Source: JAHWKS01 sp964458385 (GTDB lineage Bacteria; Planctomycetota; Planctomycetia; Pirellulales; Pirellulaceae). Taken from it: 16,544 nt of DNA. The notes under the pieces are model-generated. The model ran no database searches and was not told the origin of the DNA. It saw nothing but the letters and a program-made list of their open reading frames with translations. Below are positions 8,189 through 14,573 of this stretch, in pieces. Position 1 is the first letter of the stretch. Each line of letters starts with the position of its first letter. The stretch lies in the NCBI GenBank assembly GCA_964458385.1, contig CAYWIS010000137.1, forward strand, positions 1 through 16,544, in the 5' to 3' direction. The position numbers and the translations under genes are program-made.

Positions 8189-9274
8189 TTAATGTATACC
8201 TTTATCCGCCAGGTAGCGTTCGGCGTCTAAGGCGGCCATGCAGCCCGTACCGGCCGAGGTAATGGCCTGGCGGTAGTAGTCGTCGGCCACGTCGCCCGCG
8301 GCGAAGACCCCTTCCACACTGGTGTACGTGCGGAAAGGCGCCTTCCACTTGATGTACCCCTGGGCGTTCGTCTCAACCTGCCCTTTAAGGAACGCGGTGT
8401 TGGGCGTGTGGCCGATCGCCAGAAACATGCCGCTGGCTTCCAGCGTCTTCTTTTGCGAAGGATCCTTGGTGCTATAAAGCCGCACGGCGGTCAGACCGCG
8501 TTCATCATCGCCCAGGCACTCCTCGACGGCGTGGCTCCAGACGATTTCGATCTTAGGATTGTTCAAGGCCCGCTCTTGCATAATCTTGGACGCCCGCAAT
8601 TCATCGCGGCGGTGGACCAAGTAAACCTGAGAGGCGAACTTGGTCAGGTAAGTGGCCTCTTCCACGGCCGAGTCGCCCCCGCCCACCACCACTAGCGGTC
8701 GATTGCGGAACCGCGGCAAGGCCCCATCGCACACCGCACACGCCGAGACGCCGCGATTCTTGAACCGCGCCTCCGACGGCAGCCCCAGGTAATTGGCCCG
8801 GGCGCCGGTGGCGATGATGCACGTATGAGCCTGGTATTCGCCTCCTTCCAGCGTCTTGAGGCGGAACGGACGGACCGAGAAGTCCACTTCCACTACGTCG
8901 TCGGTAATGATCCGCGCGCCAAAGTTCTTGGCCTGCTGCCGCATCAGCATCATCAGCTCGGGCCCCATGACGGCGTACTTCGATTCCGGCTGGCCGTTTT
9001 CGTCTTTCGGTACGGGGGGCAGCAGATCGTGGTATTCCTTATCGAGGGCGCTCAACACAAAGGGACGCACCGCACCGGCAGGAAAGCCTGGGTAGTTCTC
9101 AACCTCGGTGGTTAAGTTCAACTGGCCCAGCGGCAGCGTACCGTTCTCCTGGTTTTCTTGAGTCATGGCGCCTTCAAACACGAGCGGCTCCAGATTCGCC
9201 CGCGAGGCGTAAATGGCGGCCGACCAGCCCGCCGGTCCACTGCCGATAATTACCACTTTCTCCACGTCGGCCAC
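8189..9274 (-). CDS. trxB: Thioredoxin reductase (NADPH, FAD) with inserted segment
   Basis: A cytosolic flavoenzyme that passes electrons from NADPH to thioredoxin through FAD and a redox disulfide. The FAD-binding GSGPAG is at 11-16. The active-site pair is Cys179-Ala-Val-Cys182 followed by Asp-Gly. The NADPH-binding GGGDSAVEE is at 198-206 with HRR at 221-223, and the second FAD motif AAGDVADDYYRQ lies near the C-terminus. At 361 residues it is about 40 longer than ordinary TrxB. The excess sits mainly between ENYPGFP (59-65) and GPELM (104-108), where most relatives have only a few residues. The start is GTG, not ATG, chosen because a consensus AAGGAG lies seven bases upstream and translation gives the expected N-terminus. 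It stands alone, with no thioredoxin gene beside it. Confidence 0.94.
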   Translation of the reverse strand: MADVEKVVIIGSGPAGWSAAIYASRANLEPLVFEGAMTQENQENGTLPLGQLNLTTEVENYPGFPAGAVRPFVLSALDKEYHDLLPPVPKDENGQPESKYAVMGPELMMLMRQQAKNFGARIITDDVVEVDFSVRPFRLKTLEGGEYQAHTCIIATGARANYLGLPSEARFKNRGVSACAVCDGALPRFRNRPLVVVGGGDSAVEEATYLTKFASQVYLVHRRDELRASKIMQERALNNPKIEIVWSHAVEECLGDDERGLTAVRLYSTKDPSQKKTLEASGMFLAIGHTPNTAFLKGQVETNAQGYIKWKAPFRTYTSVEGVFAAGDVADDYYRQAITSAGTGCMAALDAERYLADKGIH

Positions 9275-9281
9275 AGTTTTA

Positions 9282-9287
9282 CTCCTT
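9282..9287 (-). promoter_or_regulatory. Consensus Shine-Dalgarno fixing the GTG start of trxB
   Basis: On the minus strand AAGGAG ends seven bases before the GTG at 9274-9272. It is the best ribosome binding site in the window and decides the non-ATG start. Confidence 0.8.
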
Positions 9288-9316
9288 GAAAATCCTTGGA
9301 AATATCAATTGCGTGA

Positions 9317-9345
9317 ATTCTATCGACAGGCGGCGAAAGCGACCA
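9317..9345 (-). promoter_or_regulatory. Possible trxB promoter
   Basis: On the minus strand TAGAAT (9322-9317) matches the -10 consensus at five of six positions. At 17-base spacing the -35 position (9345-9340) reads TGGTCG, only three of six. It lies about 45 bases upstream of the trxB start, a sensible distance. Weak support. Confidence 0.25.
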
Positions 9346-9519
9346 TACCGGAGGCAAGGCAGGACGCACAACGCAGGAAAGCCAGCGAAAAGAGCCAAAG
9401 GCGGCCCAATCTAGTGACTGAATTTTCTGCGCAATCGCCAAAGTCGGCAGGCCATCCTGGTCGATCGAACGGAAAGAGGAAACACTCATCCAACATCTCA
9501 TCTCTTCTGGCGCAGTTCC

Positions 9520-10095
9520 ATGATCTCTCCCGCGCTGGCGACATTGGCAGGCGCCGTGGTCCAAGTGGCCGCAAACGCATCGGAAGCGGCGCTGCGCGGG
9601 GCGCAGGGAGCCTTCGAGTTGCTCCTGCGCGACGACCCCGAAACCCAAGAAGCGGCCGAGAGCGCCCCGGCCGACTCTTCGCCGCCTGATTCGGCGGCCG
9701 CACTAGAGAAGCGAGCCAACGACCTACTCGAGGCGTTCCGCGAACAAGCAACCGCTCGTCTACAGGCGGCGGGAATCTCGCTCGAGGCGCCGCTCGTGCT
9801 AGAAGCCGACCGATTGGGTGGGGTACGCGTGGCGAGCGGGCATCCGCAAGCCGCCGCAATTGAGCGGATCTTCTCTGAGGAGCCGGAACTCGTCCGTATG
9901 TTCGAGGCCTGGCAAGACGCGCGCCGCGCCGCCGATCGCCAGCGGCAAGCCGAAACCTTTGAGCGTCTTTACGCCCTTGACCCCACCGCCGCCCAGTCTC
10001 GCCAATCTGACTCCACCTGGCTCGATGAGCAACCGCTTCGGGTCACCCTCGGCGGCTCATCCGCAAACGCCCCGAACGATCGTCCAAGCAATTAA
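9520..10095 (+). CDS. Uncharacterised 191-residue protein
   Basis: I do not recognise this family. The reading frame has strong G/C bias at third codon positions and ordinary amino-acid composition, unlike the Arg/Pro-rich frame opposite it, so it is probably real. It has three parts: an Ala-rich amphipathic N-terminus without a charged start or clear signal peptide (1-35); a low-complexity acidic, Ser/Pro-rich linker (about 40-60); and a more structured-looking part at 60-150. The last part has an alpha-helical stretch, LGGVRVASGHP at about 98-108, then IERIFSEEPELVRMFE. The tail is polar. It appears soluble and has no Cys. No clear Shine-Dalgarno precedes the ATG, and no alternative start lies close upstream in frame. 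It is divergent from trxB and convergent with purM. Confidence 0.65.
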   Translation: MISPALATLAGAVVQVAANASEAALRGAQGAFELLLRDDPETQEAAESAPADSSPPDSAAALEKRANDLLEAFREQATARLQAAGISLEAPLVLEADRLGGVRVASGHPQAAAIERIFSEEPELVRMFEAWQDARRAADRQRQAETFERLYALDPTAAQSRQSDSTWLDEQPLRVTLGGSSANAPNDRPSN

Positions 10096-10123
10096 GCCAC
10101 GCCCGTGCTTAAGGGCCAAGCCA

Positions 10124-10162
10124 CGCACACGGTCCCACCACCGGCGGTGAGCGTCGTGTGCG
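10124..10162. terminator. 8-bp hairpin between the unknown gene and purM
   Basis: CGCACACG (10124-10131) pairs perfectly with CGTGTGCG (10155-10162). A short CACC/GGTG pair can form inside the loop. It lies 29 bases after the stop of the 191-residue protein in a convergent gap. There is no T run, so termination is only a suggestion. Nothing else is evident in 10096-10348. Confidence 0.35.
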
Positions 10163-10348
10163 AACATTCGTCCGCCTGGGGGAGCTAAACGTCATCCCCC
10201 ATTAACGCCACCGAGCCAAAGGGCGACTACCGCGCAAAGCGTTGCCAATAAACCACCGATCGTCTCGCGGTGTAATTGACTTAGGCCAGCGCTGGCTTGC
10301 ATGCCCGAGCCTGAACGCGCTTGTAGAACGCCGTGGTTTGACCTTGCG

Positions 10349-11407
10349 TTACGCCCAGACAACGTCGCCGGGGCCTTCGATCACGTCGCCGATGACCCAG
10401 CTTTCCAGGCCGTTGTCCGCCAAAATCTCTTGAATGTTGCGTTGGAAGTGCGGGTTAAACACCAGCACCAACCCTACGCCGCAGTTGAAGACCTGCTCCA
10501 TCTCTTCGTCGGCAATGTTCCCCAGCTTTTGCAGCCAAGCGAATACCGGCGGAGCCGACCAACTGTGAGGTTTGAGCTGAACGCGCACCGTGGGCGGCAA
10601 GATGCGTCCTAAGTTTTCTCGCAGGCCGCCGCCGGTAATATGGGCGATTCCGTGCACCACGCGTCGCCCGTTATACGCGGCCAAGATTTGCCGTACCGGC
10701 CGAGCGTAGATGCGCGTCGGGGTCAGCAGCGCTTCGCCTACGGTTTGGCCGAGTTCGTCAGCGTACTGATCGACGGTCAGGCCCGCTTTGTCGAACACGA
10801 CCTTTCGCACAAGGCTGTAACCGTTCGAATGCAGCCCGCTCGACGCAACCCCCAGCACCACGTCGCCCGGGGCGATCGCCTTGCCGTCAATCACCTGGCG
10901 GCGTTCGGCGACTCCCACGCAAAAGCCCGCCAAGTCGTACTCGCCGGGGCGGTACACGTCGGGCATGATCGCCGTTTCGCCGCCAAGCAGGGCGCAGTCC
11001 GCCTGCAGGCACCCCTCGCTTACGCCGGCCACAATCTGCTCTAGCACCACGGGGTCATCTTTGGCCATCGCCACGTAGTCGAGAAAGAACAGCGGCTCGG
11101 CGCCGCAGCACAGGGCGTCGTTCACGCACATCGCCACCAGGTCGATGCCGATGGTGTTGTGGACCCCCATCATCTGGGCGACCTTCAGCTTGGTTCCCAC
11201 TCCGTCGGTGCAGGCCACCAGCACGGGATCGCGGTATCCGCGGCGAAAGAGGCGGTTGTCGAAATCAAGCTGGAACAGGCCGGCAAAGCCCCCCTCCAGC
11301 TCCAATACGCGGGGCGAGAAAGTCCGCCGCATGAGCCGCGGCAAACGCGTCATCGACTCGCGATACACATCCAGATCGACGCCCGCGTCTTTATACGTGG
11401 TGGCCAT
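10349..11407 (-). CDS. purM: Phosphoribosylformylglycinamidine cyclo-ligase (AIR synthetase)
   Basis: This enzyme catalyses the fifth step of de novo purine synthesis, the ATP-dependent ring closure of FGAM to aminoimidazole ribotide, as a cytosolic dimer. The 352 residues match the usual length. Family signatures appear in order: TYKDAGVD at 4-11, DGVGTK at 68-73, GIDLVAMCVND at 87-97, then GGETAIMPDVY, SSGLHSNGYSLVRKV in the middle and HITGGG in the C-terminal half. The ATG at 11407 places TYKDAGVD at its normal position; only a weak ribosome binding site precedes it. There are no other purine genes in the window, so it is not in a pur operon here. Confidence 0.96.
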   Translation of the reverse strand: MATTYKDAGVDLDVYRESMTRLPRLMRRTFSPRVLELEGGFAGLFQLDFDNRLFRRGYRDPVLVACTDGVGTKLKVAQMMGVHNTIGIDLVAMCVNDALCCGAEPLFFLDYVAMAKDDPVVLEQIVAGVSEGCLQADCALLGGETAIMPDVYRPGEYDLAGFCVGVAERRQVIDGKAIAPGDVVLGVASSGLHSNGYSLVRKVVFDKAGLTVDQYADELGQTVGEALLTPTRIYARPVRQILAAYNGRRVVHGIAHITGGGLRENLGRILPPTVRVQLKPHSWSAPPVFAWLQKLGNIADEEMEQVFNCGVGLVLVFNPHFQRNIQEILADNGLESWVIGDVIEGPGDVVWA

Positions 11408-11703
11408 AAGCTTTTGGGTTCTCGTAACGCCGCAACGAAGCTCCGCAGCGGTGAATCAGGCGGTCAGCCAGCATGAAAAACGACCCGCCGCTTGCACAAA
11501 ACAGGGAAGTCGCCCCGGCCACGGGGCGCAGGCGGTTGCGGCTGGCCGGCAGCCCCCGGACCACCCAAATGTCTGGCGTGGGTCCCGCTGCCGTATCGGT
11601 ATCTGGCCGTGTGACCTGCGGTATGCATTCCGCCGACGGGAATTCCTGCGGATTTCTCGGACAACGCGGCTCCCGACGCGGAGATTTTAATGTACCAGCC
11701 CGC
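11408..11703. other. Gene-free leader region between purM and the candidate RNA
   Basis: I see no believable coding frame here; open frames on both strands lack ribosome binding sites and look like chance. Two small hairpins can be drawn: CGCCCC/GGGGCG (11511-11516 with 11523-11528) and GGCTG/CAGCC (11540-11544 with 11550-11554). The stretch presumably holds the purM promoter on the minus strand, but I could not locate it. Confidence 0.4.
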
Positions 11704-11709
11704 TATAAT
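11704..11709 (+). promoter_or_regulatory. Perfect TATAAT -10 hexamer
   Basis: The TATAAT at 11704-11709 predicts transcription starting near 11716-11717, just before the candidate structured RNA and about 390 bases before the debranching enzyme. At 17-base spacing the -35 position (11681-11686) reads GAGATT, which is poor. Confidence 0.45.
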
Positions 11710-11716
11710 TATCGCG

Positions 11717-11908
11717 AGGGTTGCAGGAGGTGTTTTGGTCGGGCGAAGTAGCAAGTCTTGGCTATTTTGCGCTAGAAGAGTGATACGCCGGCCTCACCGG
11801 CCTTGGGAACTTGCGACAGCCGGGCAGGATATGTCGCCTCCCATCGGAAAGTGGCTTAAGCCAGCCAGGGGCAGGTAGATTGGCTGCGACCTGCACGCCG
11901 ATAACACC
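11717..11908 (+). ncRNA. Candidate structured RNA, rod-like fold
   Basis: Six helices found by eye are mutually non-crossing. GGTGTT (11729-11734) pairs with AACACC (11903-11908); TCGG (11739-11742) with CCGA (11898-11901); GTAGC (11748-11752) with GCTGC (11883-11887, one wobble); CTTGGCT (11757-11763) with AGCCAGG (11863-11869, one wobble). Inside them sit two hairpins: GCCGG/CCGGC (11787-11801) and GCGACA/TGTCGC (11813-11837). The result is a closed rod with a large internal bubble and two terminal hairpins, just downstream of a perfect TATAAT and without a credible coding frame. The size and shape resemble 6S RNA, but I cannot match conserved sequence elements. It could instead be a long 5' leader of the debranching enzyme. 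Chance pairing in GC-rich DNA is a real risk. Confidence 0.35.
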
Positions 11909-12107
11909 AAGGGCAGCACGTCCGCTTGCTTCGCGACGACGGAAAAATCCACCGTAGGCGACAGTGCTTCGCCAAGCAGTGCGTGACGCTCACGGAAGGA
12001 TGTTTTTCGACGATTTCGGCGATCATCAACCGGCTCCGCCGCTCTCCCGGTGATATGTTTGGCGCGTCACAGCCTTCTTATCATCAGGTGAAGGAACGGA
12101 ACCGCGT
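11909..12107 (+). other. Leader upstream of the debranching enzyme
   Basis: No gene is seen here. AAGGA at 12091-12095 lies twelve bases before the ATG at 12108, slightly far for a Shine-Dalgarno sequence but usable, and better placed for the in-frame ATG at 12114 only if long spacing is tolerated. No strong terminator or T tract after a stem separates the candidate RNA from the gene, so read-through is possible. Confidence 0.4.
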
Positions 12108-14195
12108 ATGCTCATGCGTCATACCCATCCCGAGCTGGATTTCACGCACCTCTTACCATATGGAGCTGTGCTCCATGAGGATGGGGTCCAGTTCGTCGTG
12201 TTCAGCCGCTCGGCGACGGCAATGCGGCTTTTGCTCTATAACACCGTTGACGACACGGAACCGGCCGAGATTATCCCTTTTGACGCCGACACCGATCGTT
12301 GGGGCGATGTGTGGAGTATTTTCGTCCCCGGTTTGTCGGCGGGTCAGCTCTATCACTTGCAAGCCGATGGTCCCTGGGATCCGCAACGCGGCCAGTGGTT
12401 CAACCCCAAAGCGCGACTGATTGACCCCTACGCCAAGGCGCTGGCTGGCTGTTTCCAGCCTTCCGACGACGGAATCATCCGGCCGCCCAAGTGCGTCGTG
12501 GTGGACGATCGGTTCGACTGGGGCGGCGACCGGCACCTGAAGCGCGATTTGTCGGAAACCGTCATCTACGAGATGCACGTGCGGGGCTTCACCCAAAGCC
12601 CCACCAGCGATGTGAGCGCCCCCGGCACGTACTTGGGCGTGATCGAAAAGATTCCCTACCTTAAGTCGCTGGGAGTGACGGCGGTCGAACTGATGCCGGT
12701 CCACGAGTTTCCCATTCTCGGGTTCGATGGCCGGCCGCTGGCTCGTCCTAACTACTGGGGCTACGATCCGCTGGCGTTCTTTGCGCCGCACCGCGGATAC
12801 GCGGCCTCCTCGGAGCCCGGCGCACAGGTGGTGGAGTTCAAACGCATGGTGAAGGCCCTCCACCAGGCCGGGATCGAAGTGATCCTGGACGTGGTCTTCA
12901 ACCACACCTGCGAAGGCAACGAACGCGGCCCCGTGCTCAGCTTCAAAGGCTTGGAAAACCAAGTCTACTACATGCTGGAGAACGGCGGGGCAACCTACAA
13001 GAACTACTCGGGTTGCGGCAACACGATCAACGGCAATCATCCGATTGTCCGCGAGATGATCTTCCATTGCCTGCGGCACTGGGTCCACAACTACCACATC
13101 GACGGCTTCCGCTTCGATCTGGCCTCCATTCTCACGCGCGATAAAGACGGCAACGTGCTGGCGAACCCGCCTGTGGTGGAGGCGATTGCCGAAGACCCGC
13201 TCTTGGCCGACACCAAGATCATTGCCGAAGCCTGGGACGCCGCCGGGGCGTACCAGGTGGGCTCGTTTGGCGGCACCGGCACACGCTGGGCTGAATGGAA
13301 CGGGCGGTATCGCGATGACGTTCGCCGGCTCTGGCGCGGCGACCGGGGAATGCTGGGCGCCTTCGCTACGCGGCTTTCCGGCTCAAGCGATTTGTACGAA
13401 GGCGGCGGGCGGTATCCCTACAGCAGCATCAACTTCATTACCTCGCACGACGGCTTCACGCTGAACGATTTGGTCAGCTACAAGTACAAGCACAACGAAG
13501 CCAACGGTGAAGACAACCGCGACGGCGAAAACAACAATTACAGCGACAACTACGGCGTCGAAGGCCCCACCAACGACCCGGTGATCGAAGGCTACCGCGT
13601 CCGGCAGATCAAGAACATGTTGGTTACGCTCATGCTCAGCCAGGGCGTGCCCATGCTGGTCGCCGGCGACGAATGCCGTCGCACCCAATGGGGCAACAAC
13701 AACGCCTACTGTCAGGACAACGAAATTTCGTGGTTCGACTGGTCGCTGGTGGAGAAGAACGCCGACTTGGTGCGCTTCGTGCAAGCCTTGATCCACTTCC
13801 GCCGCAACCAACCCACCGTGCGCCGCGAGCACTTCCTGACCGGCGAGCCGAACGAGCGCGGCGTGCCAGACGTCAGTTGGTATAGCGCTCTGGGAGCAGC
13901 GGTCGACTGGCACGGCGACGACAACACGCTGATTTGCCACTTGGCCTCACCGTCGCGCGAGCATGACCCCGAAGGCAAGGGCCGCGACGTGCTGCTAATG
14001 ATCAACGCTTCGCCGCAGCCTCGGCAGTTTATTCTGCCGCCTGTGGCCAAGGGCACGCACTGGCGACTGTTCGTCGACACGTCGCAAGACCCGCCGCGCG
14101 ACGTGTACCCCGACCTGGACGGGCCCGCGCCGTCGCGGTCGCGCCGCATGACCCTACCCGACCGCTCGCTCCGCTGTTACGTGGAAGTGCGCTAG
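12108..14195 (+). CDS. glgX: Glycogen debranching enzyme, GlgX/isoamylase type
   Basis: The enzyme hydrolyses alpha-1,6 branches of glycogen (limit dextrins), working with phosphorylase in glycogen breakdown in the cytosol. At 695 residues it has the family length. An N-terminal CBM48-like domain (about 10-105, including the RLIDPYAKA segment just after it) precedes the GH13 barrel. Barrel motifs are ELMPVHEF, PNYWGYDP, DVVFNHT at 261-267, the nucleophile Asp337 in GFRFDLAS, the acid/base Glu374 in AEAWD, and the transition-state Asp448 in SHDG. GVPMLVAGDE and the C-terminal beta domain follow. All catalytic residues are present. It stands alone, with no other glg gene in the window, behind a long leader and before a textbook terminator. 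The close alternative start at 12114 would remove only two residues. Confidence 0.95.
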   Translation: MLMRHTHPELDFTHLLPYGAVLHEDGVQFVVFSRSATAMRLLLYNTVDDTEPAEIIPFDADTDRWGDVWSIFVPGLSAGQLYHLQADGPWDPQRGQWFNPKARLIDPYAKALAGCFQPSDDGIIRPPKCVVVDDRFDWGGDRHLKRDLSETVIYEMHVRGFTQSPTSDVSAPGTYLGVIEKIPYLKSLGVTAVELMPVHEFPILGFDGRPLARPNYWGYDPLAFFAPHRGYAASSEPGAQVVEFKRMVKALHQAGIEVILDVVFNHTCEGNERGPVLSFKGLENQVYYMLENGGATYKNYSGCGNTINGNHPIVREMIFHCLRHWVHNYHIDGFRFDLASILTRDKDGNVLANPPVVEAIAEDPLLADTKIIAEAWDAAGAYQVGSFGGTGTRWAEWNGRYRDDVRRLWRGDRGMLGAFATRLSGSSDLYEGGGRYPYSSINFITSHDGFTLNDLVSYKYKHNEANGEDNRDGENNNYSDNYGVEGPTNDPVIEGYRVRQIKNMLVTLMLSQGVPMLVAGDECRRTQWGNNNAYCQDNEISWFDWSLVEKNADLVRFVQALIHFRRNQPTVRREHFLTGEPNERGVPDVSWYSALGAAVDWHGDDNTLICHLASPSREHDPEGKGRDVLLMINASPQPRQFILPPVAKGTHWRLFVDTSQDPPRDVYPDLDGPAPSRSRRMTLPDRSLRCYVEVR

Positions 14196-14215
14196 TCGCC
14201 CAGCAAAACTCTTTC

Positions 14216-14254
14216 AGCAGGTTCCGTCATCTGGCGGAACCTGCTTTTCTTTTT
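14216..14254 (+). terminator. Rho-independent terminator of glgX
   Basis: AGCAGGTTCCG (14216-14226) pairs perfectly over 11 bp with CGGAACCTGCT (14235-14245) around an 8-base loop. It is followed by a T tract broken by one C (14245-14254), 20 bases after the glgX stop. Confidence 0.92.
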
Positions 14255-14265
14255 GCGCGCCATTT

Positions 14266-14295
14266 AGCCGCGGGTCGTACAGGCGACCGGCGGCT
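14266..14295. repeat. Strong 12-bp hairpin with one mismatch
   Basis: AGCCGCGGGTCG (14266-14277) pairs with CGACCGGCGGCT (14284-14295) with one G-G mismatch, around a TACAGG loop. Only three Ts follow, so it is not a good terminator, and a complete terminator lies directly upstream. It may be a dispersed palindromic (REP-like) unit. Confidence 0.5.
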
Positions 14296-14559
14296 TTCCC
14301 TCGTGATGGCCACGCACAACGCCCCCACTCTTTGGCTCGCCCATCCACGAAGACGCTCCTTCGGCTCCTTCCTTGGCAAAGCGATGCAAGACCCCCTCTC
14401 CACGGCGTTTGTCGGTTAACGAGCCTCAGCGCAACTTACCGACGCTCCTCGCCCCAACTCGAGCGGTTTCGGAAGTGAACCGGCCAACGGCAAGGGCGGC
14501 TACGATGAAAACGCCATGGAACGTTATACTAGTTGATATGACGTTAGAGCATTGCGAAC

Positions 14560-14563
14560 GGAG
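14560..14563 (+). promoter_or_regulatory. Shine-Dalgarno choosing the lipoprotein start
   Basis: GGAG ends ten bases before the ATG at 14574. Together with the signal peptide that begins there, it selects this start over the longer open frame from 14373. Confidence 0.6.
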
Positions 14564-14573
14564 ATCAATAGGC

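Larger units (their letters stand above)
14255..14573. other. Gene-free gap between glgX terminator and VWA lipoprotein
   Basis: Apart from the hairpin at 14266-14295 I see no gene. The frame of the downstream lipoprotein extends open back to an ATG at 14373, but those 67 residues are Arg/Pro-rich and precede the signal peptide, so they are judged untranslated. A -10-like TATACT lies at 14525-14530 with no good -35. Confidence 0.5.

Noticed and set aside
9213..9689. Plus-strand frame of 158 codons overlapping the trxB start
   Set aside because: It begins inside trxB on the opposite strand, is rich in Arg, Ser and Lys with no domain, and overlaps the better-supported 191-residue gene.
9320..9859. 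Minus-strand frame of 179 codons opposite the unknown 191-residue protein
   Set aside because: Composition is strongly Arg/Pro/Ala-biased, as expected of a shadow; third-position bias favours the plus-strand frame.
11730..11783. 17-codon leader peptide from GTG at 11730 overlapping an AGGAGG
   Set aside because: The GTG overlaps the purine-rich box itself, so there is no spacing for initiation, and the peptide has no regulatory codon run.
11690..11878. 62-codon plus-strand frame starting at 11690 in the glgX leader
   Set aside because: It has no ribosome binding site or domain, its start precedes the likely transcription start, and the region pairs better as RNA.
11800..11880. Cobalamin riboswitch, because of GGGAA and AAGCCAG-like strings
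   Set aside because: The B12 box and the conserved core order are absent; the resemblance is limited to short common words.
12153..13940. Minus-strand frames of 314 and 185 codons opposite glgX
   Set aside because: They are Val/His-rich shadows of a conserved GH13 enzyme, with no ribosome binding site.
14373..14573. Upstream extension of the VWA lipoprotein from the ATG at 14373
   Set aside because: It would bury the lipoprotein signal peptide behind 67 basic, Pro-rich residues; a GGAG and the lipobox support 14574.
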